Of a stretch of 26,389 bases of DNA, positions 7,587 through 16,056 are shown piece by piece. The stretch is from JAWXVE01 sp044425555. GTDB taxonomy: Bacteria > Bacillota > Clostridia > Lachnospirales > Lachnospiraceae. The DNA lies in NCBI GenBank assembly GCA_044425555.1, contig JAWXVF010000023.1:1-26389 (forward strand). The letters are read 5' to 3'. Below the pieces are notes generated by a model. The model saw only the letters and a list, made by a program, of their open reading frames with translations, was not told where the DNA came from and made no database searches. The number at the start of each line of letters is the position of its first letter. The stretch's first letter is position 1. A program made the position numbers and the translations under genes.

Positions 7587-9441
7587 AACAAATTCCTCCA
7601 CCAAATTGCATAGCTCCGCACCCTTGACATTGTATTTTACAATTCGGTGTTGTACGTTGTTCTAATGCATTTTTCCACTCTCTTAACAAAAAGTATTTCG
7701 TTACTCCACAACTAATAAAATCCCAAGGGAAGATTTCGTATTCTCCCCGTTCTCTTGTTGTATAAAAAGGAATGGACACATTACATTCTGCAAAGCTCTC
7801 TAACCATGTATCATATTGAAAGTGTTCCGACCATGCATCGTATAGAGCACCTTTTTCATAAGCTTTTAATATGACTTGTGACACTTTTCGATCCCCTCTT
7901 GCCATAACGCCTTCTAATACACTCACATCTGTTTCATGCCAATTATAGCGAATACTCTTTTGATTTAATTGTGCCATAACCGATTGCTTCGTTAAATAGG
8001 CCTTCTCTATAAATTCCTCTTTCGTTGCCATTGGTGCCCACTGAAAAGGAGTAAACGGTTTTGGAATAAAGAAAGAACTACTTGCTGTAATCTGCACTCT
8101 TCCATTTACACGCTCTTCTTTAGGAACTGCTTCATAAAAAGCAGCAGCAATGTCATTAGCTAATTCTCCAATTCCTTGAATATCCTCTCTTGTTTCTGTT
8201 GGAAGTCCTAACATAAAGTATAATTTCACCTTTGTCCAACCACCTTTAAATGCTTCTGTTGCCCCTTCTATAATCACTTCTTTCGTAAGCCCTTTGTTAA
8301 TTACATCTCGTAAACGTTGACTTCCCGCTTCTGGAGCAAACGTTAGACTACTCTTTTTAATATCTTGTACCTTGCTCATAATATCTAAAGAGAATTCATC
8401 AATTCTTAGGGAAGGCAGAGAAATATTAATGGCTCTCTTCTTACACTCTTCCACTAAGAACGTTACTAATTCTTGTAACTGACTATAATCACTAGAACTT
8501 AGTGAACTCAACGTAATCTCTTCATGCCCTGTATTTCGTAACATTTCAACAGCATACTGTTTTAAAATTTCTACATCTCGTTCTCGTACAGGTCTATATA
8601 ATTGTCCTGCTTGACAGAAACGACATCCACGAATACATCCCCTTTGTATCTCTAGCACCACACGGTCTTGCGTTACTTTAATAAAAGGAACTACTGGTTT
8701 CATAGGATAATATGTATGAGACACATCCATTACAATTTCTTTCATAATAGTAGTTGGAAGCCCTTCCACCGTAGGTGAGAATGTATCAATAGTTCCATCA
8801 TGTTTGTATGTAACCTCATAAAATGCTGGTACATAGATTCCTGAAATGGTACCTGCTAACTGTAGGAATTCTTCACGACTTTTCCCTTCTGTTTGACAAG
8901 TTTCATATAATGCTAATAATGGTTCATAACTAGTCTCTCCTTCCCCTATATAAAACAAATCAAAGAACTCTGCTATTGGTTCTGGATTATAAGAACATGG
9001 ACCACCACCAATGACAATTGGATCTTCTTCTCCCCGTTCTTTTGCCAACAATGGAATCTTTGACAAGTCTAAAATTTGCAATATATTCGTATAACACATT
9101 TCATATTGAATAGTAATACCAAGAAAATCAAATTCTTTAATAGGGTCTTGTGATTCTAGTGCAAATAAAGGAATATTCTCTTCTCTCATGATTTTGTCTA
9201 AATCCACCCAAGGAGAATACACACGTTCACACCATACTTGTTCTTGGTTATTCAATAGATCATACAAAATTTGAATTCCTAAATGAGACATTCCAATCTC
9301 GTATACATCTGGAAAACACATAGCAAATCTGATAGAAATCTCCTCTTTTTGTTTCATTACAGAATTCACTTCATTTCCAATATATCTAGCTGGTTTTTCT
9401 ACTTGCAATAATATTTCATCTCGTAATGCTAACGTTCTCAT
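7570..9441 (-). CDS. TIGR03960 family B12-binding-type radical SAM protein
   Basis: This 623-residue protein has an N-terminal B12-binding-like Rossmann region (about 30-190; FAMCFPDVYEIGMSHLG and IVIGGGPCSYNPEP). A radical SAM domain is centred on CIRGCRFC at about residues 266-273, whose three cysteines (C-x3-C-x2-C) hold the 4Fe-4S cluster that cleaves S-adenosylmethionine. LTFAPEAGSQRLRDVINKG is a typical TIM-barrel segment of radical SAM methylthiotransferase-like enzymes. The C-terminus carries another cysteine cluster (CKIQCQGCG), possibly a second metal site. Substrate is unknown for the family. It is 38 bp downstream of the permease gene and coupled to the TIGR03936 gene. The ribosome site before ATG 9441 is weak. 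Confidence 0.88.
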   Translation of the reverse strand: MRTLALRDEILLQVEKPARYIGNEVNSVMKQKEEISIRFAMCFPDVYEIGMSHLGIQILYDLLNNQEQVWCERVYSPWVDLDKIMREENIPLFALESQDPIKEFDFLGITIQYEMCYTNILQILDLSKIPLLAKERGEEDPIVIGGGPCSYNPEPIAEFFDLFYIGEGETSYEPLLALYETCQTEGKSREEFLQLAGTISGIYVPAFYEVTYKHDGTIDTFSPTVEGLPTTIMKEIVMDVSHTYYPMKPVVPFIKVTQDRVVLEIQRGCIRGCRFCQAGQLYRPVRERDVEILKQYAVEMLRNTGHEEITLSSLSSSDYSQLQELVTFLVEECKKRAINISLPSLRIDEFSLDIMSKVQDIKKSSLTFAPEAGSQRLRDVINKGLTKEVIIEGATEAFKGGWTKVKLYFMLGLPTETREDIQGIGELANDIAAAFYEAVPKEERVNGRVQITASSSFFIPKPFTPFQWAPMATKEEFIEKAYLTKQSVMAQLNQKSIRYNWHETDVSVLEGVMARGDRKVSQVILKAYEKGALYDAWSEHFQYDTWLESFAECNVSIPFYTTRERGEYEIFPWDFISCGVTKYFLLREWKNALEQRTTPNCKIQCQGCGAMQFGGGICYENKN

Positions 9442-9479
9442 GTTATTACCATTTCTTTCTTAATTAGTCGTTTCATCAT

Positions 9480-10664
9480 TTATTCTTGGTGATCATTCTC
9501 TAAAAATGATAAATCTTCTTTCTCTAATCTTCTCATTTCATTAAACAACTTCACAAACAGTCGCAAAGATTGAACCGTTTGATCAAATATACCTTCCCGA
9601 TTCAACTTAATTATAATAATTCCAAATGGGAGTGCTAGTACCATTCCCATTACTCCATACATATGATATCCCATATAAAGTAAGATAATAGTTGGTATAG
9701 GTGACACACCAATAGTATCTCCCACAATTTTAGGCTGTATAATCTGACGTATTAATTGTCCAACTCCCCATATGATTAAAAGCCCAATACATTTCTTGTA
9801 ATCACCACTAATAAAATCCATCAATGCCCAAGGTAATAAGATGATTCCAGTTCCAAAAAACGGTAAAATATCAAGACAGGCAATTCCTAATGCAATTAAA
9901 GCGGCATATGGCGTCCCAATTAATAATAATCCAATCAATAGAAAAAAATACATAAACAATTCTATTTTACACTGTGCTTTTAAATAATCCACCAAAGCAC
10001 CAATCAAATTGTGATACACAAAATTAGTATATTCTCTTACCTCTTTAGGAACATGACTTTTCATAAATAAGTCAATAAATTCTCGATCTAAAATAAAAAA
10101 ATATGCCAACAACCCTCCCATAATTCCATTTACCATCATAGAAGGTAGGGTTTTCGCAAAAGACCCTACTGCTTCTATGGTAGGAGCACTTAGTAGCGTA
10201 ATTAAATCTCCTAAATATTGATCAACATTTTGATTCAAATCTTGTAATAATTCTTGAATAACAACTAAAATCTTCCCTAGGATACCATCCATATTTTGAC
10301 TTGTGGTTACCAAAGTGGCTTGTATATCATCAAGTATAGCAGGAATACTACCAATAAATCCTATGGCCTGATTACGTAACAACGTATATATACCATAAGA
10401 AATAAAACAGACGATCGTAATTGCAATAAGAGAAAATATAACAGTACCTAACTTATGTTTAATCTTTAATAGCTTTTCTAATAATTTTACGAGTGGATTA
10501 GAACAAAATGCTATTAATCCACCAATTAATAATGGCCTAAAAAAAGAAACAACCCAAGGTAATACAAGTACAAATCCTACTATAATGATAATAGCAACCA
10601 AAATATTTAAGAGTGCTTTTTTCATAGTAATCACTTCTAGCCTTTTTTTATGTTCTTCTTTCAT
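9480..10664 (-). CDS. AI-2E family transporter (PerM/YtvI type membrane protein)
   Basis: The product has about eight hydrophobic segments, including ALLNILVAIIIIVGFVLVLP at the N-terminus, and the late AI-2E pattern: LDILPFFGTGIILLPWAL, IIQPKIVGDTIGVSPIPTI and GVMGMVLALPFGIIII. The family includes the autoinducer-2 exporter TqsA and Na+/H+ antiporter-like members, so the substrate is open. I chose the ATG at 10664 (394 residues): it sits 1 nt after the ysxC stop and has GGTGGAG upstream. The in-frame ATG at 10703 would overlap ysxC by 38 bp, and an ATG at 10625 directly before the first membrane helix is a third choice. The position between ysxC and the radical SAM gene suggests cotranscription. 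Confidence 0.88.
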   Translation of the reverse strand: MKEEHKKRLEVITMKKALLNILVAIIIIVGFVLVLPWVVSFFRPLLIGGLIAFCSNPLVKLLEKLLKIKHKLGTVIFSLIAITIVCFISYGIYTLLRNQAIGFIGSIPAILDDIQATLVTTSQNMDGILGKILVVIQELLQDLNQNVDQYLGDLITLLSAPTIEAVGSFAKTLPSMMVNGIMGGLLAYFFILDREFIDLFMKSHVPKEVREYTNFVYHNLIGALVDYLKAQCKIELFMYFFLLIGLLLIGTPYAALIALGIACLDILPFFGTGIILLPWALMDFISGDYKKCIGLLIIWGVGQLIRQIIQPKIVGDTIGVSPIPTIILLYMGYHMYGVMGMVLALPFGIIIIKLNREGIFDQTVQSLRLFVKLFNEMRRLEKEDLSFLENDHQE

Positions 10665-10665
10665 T

Positions 10666-11286
10666 TTATTCTTCTTCTCCACCTTTCTCTCTAGTTCTAG
10701 CATTCTCTATAATAGAAGTAATCACATGATAAATTTCTTCTCTACCTTGCTTGTTCAAAGCTGAAAACGGTAAAATAATCCCGTTACTATCCATTGATAA
10801 TCCTGTTTTAATCATTTTAATATGTTTTTGTTCTTGACTTCGTTTTATTTTATCTAGTTTCGTTGCGATAATAATAGGTTGGTATCCATTATGTAAAATC
10901 CAATCATACATATTTTTGTCATTTACTGAAGGGTCATGACGAATATCAATTAGTAAAAATACTGCCTTTAATTGTTTAGATTGTACTAAGTAACGTTCAA
11001 TCATTTTTCCCCATTTTTCTTTCACAGAAACATTAGCTTTTGCATATCCATATCCTGGCAAATCTACAAAATAAACTTCTTGATTAATATTATAAAAATT
11101 AATCGTTTGTGTTTTCCCTGGTTGTGCACTAGTTCTTGCATAAGACTTACGGTTCATTAGTCCGTTAATCAAAGAGGATTTCCCTACGTTACTCTTTCCT
11201 GCAAAAGCTATTTCTGGCAATGTAGTCTCTGGCACTCCACTCGTAATTCCACATACAATTTCTAAATCAACCTGTTTAATAATCAT
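10666..11286 (-). CDS. ysxC: Ribosome biogenesis GTP-binding protein YsxC/EngB
   Basis: This is a small TRAFAC GTPase of 206 residues acting in late assembly of the 50S subunit in Firmicutes. G1 is AGKSNVGKSS, G3 is DLPGYGYA with the family-specific YGYA, G4 is TKLDK and G5 is SALNK. The length matches YsxC/YihA. The ATG at 11286 is preferred because GGAG stands 6 nt before it. The GTG at 11298, four codons earlier, is part of that ribosome site and is not a likely start. The gene lies directly downstream of clpX, as in many clostridia, though with a hairpin between them. Confidence 0.93.
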   Translation of the reverse strand: MIIKQVDLEIVCGITSGVPETTLPEIAFAGKSNVGKSSLINGLMNRKSYARTSAQPGKTQTINFYNINQEVYFVDLPGYGYAKANVSVKEKWGKMIERYLVQSKQLKAVFLLIDIRHDPSVNDKNMYDWILHNGYQPIIIATKLDKIKRSQEQKHIKMIKTGLSMDSNGIILPFSALNKQGREEIYHVITSIIENARTREKGGEEE

Positions 11287-11317
11287 ACTCTTCTCCACTT
11301 ATTTACTCTATAATAAC

Positions 11318-11349
11318 AAACGTCACCACAAATAATTGAGGCGACGTCT
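11318..11349 (-). terminator. Hairpin between clpX and ysxC, possible partial terminator
   Basis: Arms ACGTCACC (11320-11327) and GGCGACGT (11340-11347) give an 8-bp stem with one G-U pair on the minus-strand RNA, extendable by two pairs at its base. A U-rich but interrupted stretch (UUUGUUAUUAU) follows. The broken U-run suggests attenuation rather than full termination, so ysxC could still be read from clpX. Confidence 0.5.
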
Positions 11350-11357
11350 ATCTATTT

Positions 11358-12590
11358 TTAATTATATTCAATTACAATTGAATCACTGCCTCCTAAAACG
11401 GCCTCTTCTGTAATGGTACATGCCACGATATTTTCCTCAGAAGGAATACGATACATAATATCAATCATTAACATTTCCATAATAGAACGTAATCCTCTTG
11501 CTCCTGTCTTACGATCCAATGCTTTTTGAGCAATTGCCTCAACTGCCTCTTTTTCATAATGAAGTTCCACACCATCTAGTTCAAATAGCTTTTCATATTG
11601 CTTTACAATGGCATTTTTCGGTTCTGTCAAAATACGAATTAATGCTTCTTTATCTAGATTTTCTAACGTAACATTCATAGGAACTCGCCCTACAAATTCA
11701 GGAATTAAACCAAATTTCACTAAATCTTGTGGTGTAACATGTTTCAACAATTCACCTTCTGATTTCTCTGCTTTTTTAGAAACAATTGCATTAAATCCTA
11801 TAGAACTACGATCTAGTCTCGTTTCAATCACTTTCTCTAAGCCATCAAATGCACCACTACAAATAAATAAGATATTAGAGGTGTCTACTTGTATCAATTC
11901 TTGATGAGGATGTTTTCTCCCACCTTGTGGTGGTACAGATGCAATAGTACCTTCGATAATTTTCAAAAGTGCTTGTTGCACACCTTCTCCTGATACATCC
12001 CTAGTAATAGAAACATTTTCTCCTTTTTTCGTAATCTTATCAATTTCATCAATATAGATGATTCCATATTGTGCTCTTGCTACATCATGGTCTGCCGCCT
12101 GTAATAACTTTAGTAATATATTTTCAACATCTTCTCCCACATAGCCAGCCTCTGTCAAAGTAGTGGCATCTGCAATGGCAAATGGTACGTTAATAATCTT
12201 GGCCAGCGTCTGTGCTAAATACGTTTTACCAGAACCTGTTGGTCCAAGCATTAAAATATTACTTTTCTGTAACTCAACGTCTAATTCTTTGCCAGACATA
12301 ATACGTTTATAATGATTATACACTGCCACAGCTAATACTTTCTTAGCATCTTCTTGTCCAATAACAAATTCATCAAGAAATTCCTTGATTTCCTTCGGTT
12401 TCAATAAATTAATTTCAACATTATCTTCATACACCACTTCTAATTCATCTTCTATAATATCGGTGCATACCTCAATACACTCATCACAAATACAAACACC
12501 CTCTGGACCAGCAATAATCTTTTTCACTTGATCTTGCGGTTTATTACAAAAAGAACATCGAACTTTATTGTTACTATTCTTTCCTGCCAT
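11358..12590 (-). CDS. clpX: ATP-dependent Clp protease ATP-binding subunit ClpX
   Basis: This is the AAA+ unfoldase that feeds substrates to ClpP. It has an N-terminal zinc-binding domain with C12, C15, C35 and C38, Walker A GPTGSGKT at 116-123, Walker B IIYIDEIDK, the IGF loop that docks onto ClpP (SIGFNA), and a sensor-2 arginine in TGARGLRSIME. At 410 residues it is full length. It follows clpP by 21 bp on the same strand, an arrangement that keeps the protease and its chaperone together. No lon gene follows, unlike in B. subtilis, where lonB and lonA come after clpX. Confidence 0.97.
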   Translation of the reverse strand: MAGKNSNNKVRCSFCNKPQDQVKKIIAGPEGVCICDECIEVCTDIIEDELEVVYEDNVEINLLKPKEIKEFLDEFVIGQEDAKKVLAVAVYNHYKRIMSGKELDVELQKSNILMLGPTGSGKTYLAQTLAKIINVPFAIADATTLTEAGYVGEDVENILLKLLQAADHDVARAQYGIIYIDEIDKITKKGENVSITRDVSGEGVQQALLKIIEGTIASVPPQGGRKHPHQELIQVDTSNILFICSGAFDGLEKVIETRLDRSSIGFNAIVSKKAEKSEGELLKHVTPQDLVKFGLIPEFVGRVPMNVTLENLDKEALIRILTEPKNAIVKQYEKLFELDGVELHYEKEAVEAIAQKALDRKTGARGLRSIMEMLMIDIMYRIPSEENIVACTITEEAVLGGSDSIVIEYN

Positions 12591-12611
12591 GTTCTACTCC
12601 TAATCTACTGT

Positions 12612-13211
12612 CTATTCTTCTTCCACTGCCGAATGTGTGGTAATCACTTTATCAATTAAACCATATGTTAATGATTCTTCTGCTGTTTTCCAATTATCAC
12701 GTTCTGTATCAGCAGCAATGATTTCAATATCATTCCCCGTATTTTCGGCTAAAATCTTATTCAATTTGTGTTTTGTATGCAAAATATGTTTCGCTGCAAT
12801 TTCAATCTCTGTAGCTTGTCCTCTTGCACCACCTAAAGGTTGATGAATCATAATCTCTGCATTAGGAAGAGCCATTCTCTTTCCTTTCGCACCACCTGCC
12901 AATAAGAACGCTCCCATGCTAGCAGCCATTCCGATACAAATTGTAGAAACATCACACTTTACAAATTGCATAGTGTCATAAATCGCCATACCTGCTGTTA
13001 CGGAACCACCAGGTGAATTAATGTAGAGATGAATATCTTTTTCTGGGTCTTCTGCTTCTAAAAATAACATCTGTGCAACAACTAAACTAGCCGTTACATC
13101 GTTAACATCTTCTCCTAGAAAAATAATTCTTTCTTTTAATAATCTTGAATAAATATCGTAAGAACGTTCCCCTCTACTGGTTTGTTCTACAACTACTGGA
13201 ACTAAAGCCAT
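12612..13211 (-). CDS. clpP: ATP-dependent Clp protease proteolytic subunit ClpP
   Basis: This 199-residue serine peptidase of the tetradecameric Clp protease has catalytic triad Ser98 (GMAASMGAF), His123 (MIHQPLGG) and Asp172 (TERDNW), exactly the B. subtilis positions. The N-terminal MALVPVVVEQTSRGERSYDI includes the axial-loop and propeptide-like segment. The length is standard. It lies between tig and clpX, 58 bp after tig, in the classic tig-clpP-clpX order, and is probably cotranscribed from the tig promoter. No CtsR-type operator was recognised upstream. Confidence 0.97.
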   Translation of the reverse strand: MALVPVVVEQTSRGERSYDIYSRLLKERIIFLGEDVNDVTASLVVAQMLFLEAEDPEKDIHLYINSPGGSVTAGMAIYDTMQFVKCDVSTICIGMAASMGAFLLAGGAKGKRMALPNAEIMIHQPLGGARGQATEIEIAAKHILHTKHKLNKILAENTGNDIEIIAADTERDNWKTAEESLTYGLIDKVITTHSAVEEE

Positions 13212-13269
13212 TTTCTATCCCTCTTTCCTAACTCAATCTCTTAAACAATTCTTCTCTTTTATTACATTT

Positions 13270-14715
13270 TTATTCTTCTTTTTTCTTCTTAGTAGCTGTT
13301 TTTTTAGCAGCTGGTTTCTTTGTTGCTTCTTTATCTTCTGTTTTTTTCGTTGTTGCTTTTGCTTTGGTAGCTTTTGGTTTCGTTTCTTTTTCTTCTTTAT
13401 CAACCTTTGTAGCTCTTGCTTTCGTAGGTTTCGTTTCCTTAGCGTTTTCTAAAATAACCTCAGAAGCCTTAGTCATAGCAATCTCTTTCATTACTTCTTC
13501 TTTTTGTGAATCACCCATCATTTCACGAACTTTTTCAAGTTCCATTTGATACATAGATGCCATTTTCACAAGTTCTGCTTCGTAATCTTCTTCTGATGGC
13601 ACAATAGATTCCGCAACTACAACTGCTTCTAACACTAATCTTGATTGAATACGATTTAAAGCTTGTGGTTTCATCTGAGCCAAAAAAGTTTCATGAGTCA
13701 ATCCCGAAAATTGGAAATATTGTTCTATATTTAATCCTTGCATTTGAATTCTTTGTGCGTACTCATCCGCCATTTGTCGTTGTTGTGCTTCCACCATTGC
13801 ATCAGGAATTTCCATTTTAGCTCCATCAATAACAGCTGTCATTGCTTGTTCTTCTTTAGCACGTTTCAATTCCGTTTCTTTTCTTTTTAAAATATTACTT
13901 TCAATATCTTCTTTATATTCTGATAAAGTATCGAATTCTGATACTTCACAAGCAAATTCATCATCTAATTCTGGTAATTCTTTTGCTTTGATTTCATGTA
14001 CTTTACACTTAAATACAGCAGGTTTTCCTTTTAATTCTTCTGCATGATATTCTTCTGGAAATGAAACATTTACTTCTACATCTTCTCCAATTTTCACTCC
14101 GATTAATTGATCTTCAAATCCTGGAATGAAAGAATTCGATCCTATTGTTAAAGAATATCCTTCTGCTTTACCACCTGAAAACGCTACATCATCAACAAAT
14201 CCTTCAAAATCAATAATAAGCATATCTCCTGATTGGACAGCTCGATCTTCTACTACAATGGTTCTTGCATTCTTTTCTCTTTCGGATTCTAGTTCTTGAT
14301 TCACTTCTTCTTCTGTTACTTTAATTTCTACCTTATCTACTTTTACACCTTTATACTTACCAAGTGTAACTTCTGGCTTCAATGCAACTTCTGCAGTAAA
14401 AACAAATGATTTACCCGTTTCTAATTGTACAACATCAATTTTTGGAGACGATACAATTTCTTCTTCGCATTCATCATACGCTTTCGCATATGCTGTTTGA
14501 ATCATATCATTCGCAGCATCATCATAAAAGATTTCTGGACCATACATTTTCTCAATCATCTTACGTGGAACTTTTCCTTTACGAAAACCTGGAACATTAA
14601 TTCTTCCTTTATTTTTGTGGTATGCTCTTTCCATTGCAGCTTCTACTTCTTCTACTGCTACTTCAATCGTAAGCTTTCCCATGTTCTTTTCTAATTTTTC
14701 TAATTGTAAACTCAT
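13270..14715 (-). CDS. tig: Trigger factor (ribosome-associated chaperone and PPIase) with Lys-rich tail
   Basis: The N-terminal ribosome-binding domain carries the signature GFRKGKVPRKMIEKMYG at about 43-59. The FKBP-type prolyl isomerase domain lies at about 150-240 (GDMLIIDFEGFVDDVAFSGG, FIPGFEDQLIGVKIGE), followed by the C-terminal helical arms. It binds L23 at the exit tunnel and shields nascent chains. The protein is 481 residues against about 430 for common trigger factors. The extra 56 residues (426-481) are a Lys/Thr/Ala low-complexity tail with 21 lysines, resembling histone H1 tails. AGGAGG stands 9 nt before ATG 14715. It is the first gene of the tig-clpP-clpX block. Confidence 0.96.
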   Translation of the reverse strand: MSLQLEKLEKNMGKLTIEVAVEEVEAAMERAYHKNKGRINVPGFRKGKVPRKMIEKMYGPEIFYDDAANDMIQTAYAKAYDECEEEIVSSPKIDVVQLETGKSFVFTAEVALKPEVTLGKYKGVKVDKVEIKVTEEEVNQELESEREKNARTIVVEDRAVQSGDMLIIDFEGFVDDVAFSGGKAEGYSLTIGSNSFIPGFEDQLIGVKIGEDVEVNVSFPEEYHAEELKGKPAVFKCKVHEIKAKELPELDDEFACEVSEFDTLSEYKEDIESNILKRKETELKRAKEEQAMTAVIDGAKMEIPDAMVEAQQRQMADEYAQRIQMQGLNIEQYFQFSGLTHETFLAQMKPQALNRIQSRLVLEAVVVAESIVPSEEDYEAELVKMASMYQMELEKVREMMGDSQKEEVMKEIAMTKASEVILENAKETKPTKARATKVDKEEKETKPKATKAKATTKKTEDKEATKKPAAKKTATKKKKEE

Positions 14716-14760
14716 TGTTCATTGCCTCCTTAAATTTGCTGTTTCCACAGTCATCAAACG

Positions 14761-14769
14761 ATTATATCA
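14761..14769 (-). promoter_or_regulatory. Extended -10 promoter for tig
   Basis: The minus strand shows TGATATAAT, a perfect TGnTATAAT extended -10 element, 46 bp upstream of the tig start. No good -35 hexamer is present at 17-18 bp (TAGTAA is the best), which fits promoters that rely on the extended -10. It probably drives tig and the following clp genes. Confidence 0.6.
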
Positions 14770-14845
14770 TGTTTTCTTATAGATTACTAGACTTTATTCT
14801 ATAAAATCTTGAAATAAATATTATTTTAAACTTCCACTAATTACC

Positions 14846-14875
14846 ATTATAATTCCATTCATTCTGCTCATACTA
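14846..14875 (+). promoter_or_regulatory. Candidate sigma-G promoter for the spore protein gene
   Basis: CATACTA (14869-14875) is a perfect match to the -10 of forespore sigma-G promoters. ATTATA (14846-14851), 17 bp upstream, matches only the ATA part of the -35. The gene downstream encodes a spore protein of the class transcribed by sigma-G. The caveat is that the leader would be about 120 nt, longer than usual for such genes; a weaker -10-like ACTAATA at 14973-14979 would give a short leader. Confidence 0.4.
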
Positions 14876-14914
14876 TGAGTAAGATAAGTAATGAAAAGCA
14901 CATATCACGACTTT

Positions 14915-14951
14915 TAGTCAAGTACATGAACCATGTATCGATAAGTGACTA
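14915..14951 (+). promoter_or_regulatory. Two-tier inverted repeat in the leader of the spore protein gene
   Basis: The inner arms TACATG (14923-14928) and CATGTA (14932-14937) are separated by AAC. The outer arms TAGTCA (14915-14920) and TGACTA (14946-14951) enclose them, with an asymmetric 2/8-nt interior loop. It could be a leader hairpin or a protein-binding site. There is no T-run, so it is not a terminator. Confidence 0.35.
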
Positions 14952-15004
14952 GTAGTTGCTTGTCGAACAAAAACTAATAACTTATTTAAGTGGAGGTAAC
15001 AATT

Positions 15005-15202
15005 ATGACAAATCATAAGAGTGGAATGCAAGTTCCTGAAGCAAAAGCGGCTATGGACAGATTTAAAACAGAGGTAGCATCAGAATTAGGTGTTAACTTA
15101 AAAGAAGGTTACAACGGTGATCTTACAGCCAAAGAAGCTGGTTCAATTGGTGGAGAAATGGTTCGTAGAATGATCAAAAAGCAAGAAGAACAAATGAAAT
15201 AA
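15005..15202 (+). CDS. Alpha/beta-type small acid-soluble spore protein (SASP)
   Basis: The 65-residue product contains EAKAAMDRFKTEVASELGV and, after a short spacer, GDLTAKEAGSIGGEMVRRMI, the two conserved blocks of alpha/beta-type SASPs. These proteins coat forespore DNA, protect it from UV and heat, and are degraded at germination. The E/S cut region for the germination protease is visible as TEVASELG. GGAGG stands 7 nt before ATG 15005; a GTG at 14990 lies inside the ribosome site and is not the start. The gene is monocistronic, flanked by its own terminator, and shows that the organism can probably form endospores. Confidence 0.95.
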   Translation: MTNHKSGMQVPEAKAAMDRFKTEVASELGVNLKEGYNGDLTAKEAGSIGGEMVRRMIKKQEEQMK

Positions 15203-15219
15203 CACAAGTTCAACTGTTG

Positions 15220-15249
15220 AAAGACTGTCGTATTGCGACAGTCTTTTTT
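15220..15249 (+). terminator. Intrinsic terminator after the spore protein gene
   Basis: AAAGACTGTCG (15220-15230), loop TATTG and CGACAGTCTTT (15236-15246) make a perfect 11-bp stem running into six T residues (15244-15249). It lies 18 bp after the SASP stop. The converging trpA gene ends 10 bp further on; the opposite direction lacks a comparable U-run, so the trp transcript may terminate here less efficiently. Confidence 0.9.
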
Positions 15250-15258
15250 CTTGTCAAA

Positions 15259-16056
15259 CTATTCATCTATTTTATTTCTTATTTGATCAATGTCTTTTAT
15301 GGCTTCTTTCATCTTTCGTATATATAATTTAATAGGCTCAATACAATTTTGCTTATATTCTTCACACATTTTTACAATGGCTGAACCTACTATAACTCCA
15401 TCTGCATATTGTACCATCTCTTTGGCTTGTTCCTGAGTGGAAATCCCAAATCCTATGGCACATGGTGTGTTTGTATGTTTTTTTATCAATGCCATATTTT
15501 GCTGAATTCCCTTAGCAAAGTCACTTCTCACTCCTGTGACTCCAAGAGAAGATACGTAATAAACAAAACCTTTTGCTTGTTTTGCAATTTGTATGGTTCG
15601 CTCATTGGAATTAGGTGCAATTAATGAAATGAAATCAAGTTCATACTTAGTACAAATTGTTTCAAATTCTTCTTTTTCTTCTAAGGGAATATCTGGTAAA
15701 ATAATACCACTAATCCCTACTTCCTTGGATTTTTTCACAAACCGTTCAATGCCATAAGAAAATAATACATTGGCATAAGTCATAAAAACAAGAGGTACTT
15801 CTACAGAAACATCAGCAAGCATCTCGAAAATTTTATCTGTAGTAATACCTGTTGCCAAGGCTCGTTCGTTAGCTGATTGTATTACAATACCTTCTGCTGT
15901 TGGATCAGAAAAAGGAATCCCTAATTCAATCAAATCTGCCCCTGCTTCTTCTATGGCATAGATCAATTCCTTCGTCACTTCTAATGATGGATCACCACAA
16001 GTAATAAACGAAATAAATGCTTTCCCATTTTCAAATGCCTTTTGAATCTTACTCAT
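15259..16056 (-). CDS. trpA: Tryptophan synthase alpha chain
   Basis: This TIM-barrel enzyme cleaves indole-3-glycerol phosphate to indole, which is channelled to TrpB. At 265 residues it is full length. Catalytic Glu44 lies in IELGIPFSDP. The second catalytic acid, Asp60 in Salmonella (DPLADG), is Glu55 here (DPTAEG), a conservative change that I believe also occurs in other Firmicutes. The phosphate-binding loop (GFGIS) and VGSAIV are present. It overlaps trpB by 8 bp, so the two subunits are coupled in translation. It is the last gene of the trp cluster. Confidence 0.96.
   Translation of the reverse strand: MSKIQKAFENGKAFISFITCGDPSLEVTKELIYAIEEAGADLIELGIPFSDPTAEGIVIQSANERALATGITTDKIFEMLADVSVEVPLVFMTYANVLFSYGIERFVKKSKEVGISGIILPDIPLEEKEEFETICTKYELDFISLIAPNSNERTIQIAKQAKGFVYYVSSLGVTGVRSDFAKGIQQNMALIKKHTNTPCAIGFGISTQEQAKEMVQYADGVIVGSAIVKMCEEYKQNCIEPIKLYIRKMKEAIKDIDQIRNKIDE

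Noticed and set aside
14990..15004. GTG start adding five residues to the spore protein
   Set aside because: GTG is part of the GTGGAGGTAA ribosome binding site of the ATG at 15005, and SASPs of this class do not begin MEVTIM.
15259..16056. Loss of the second catalytic Asp in TrpA as a sign of inactivation
   Set aside because: The Asp is replaced by Glu in DPTAEG, a conservative change I recall from other Firmicutes TrpA, and all other active-site elements are intact.
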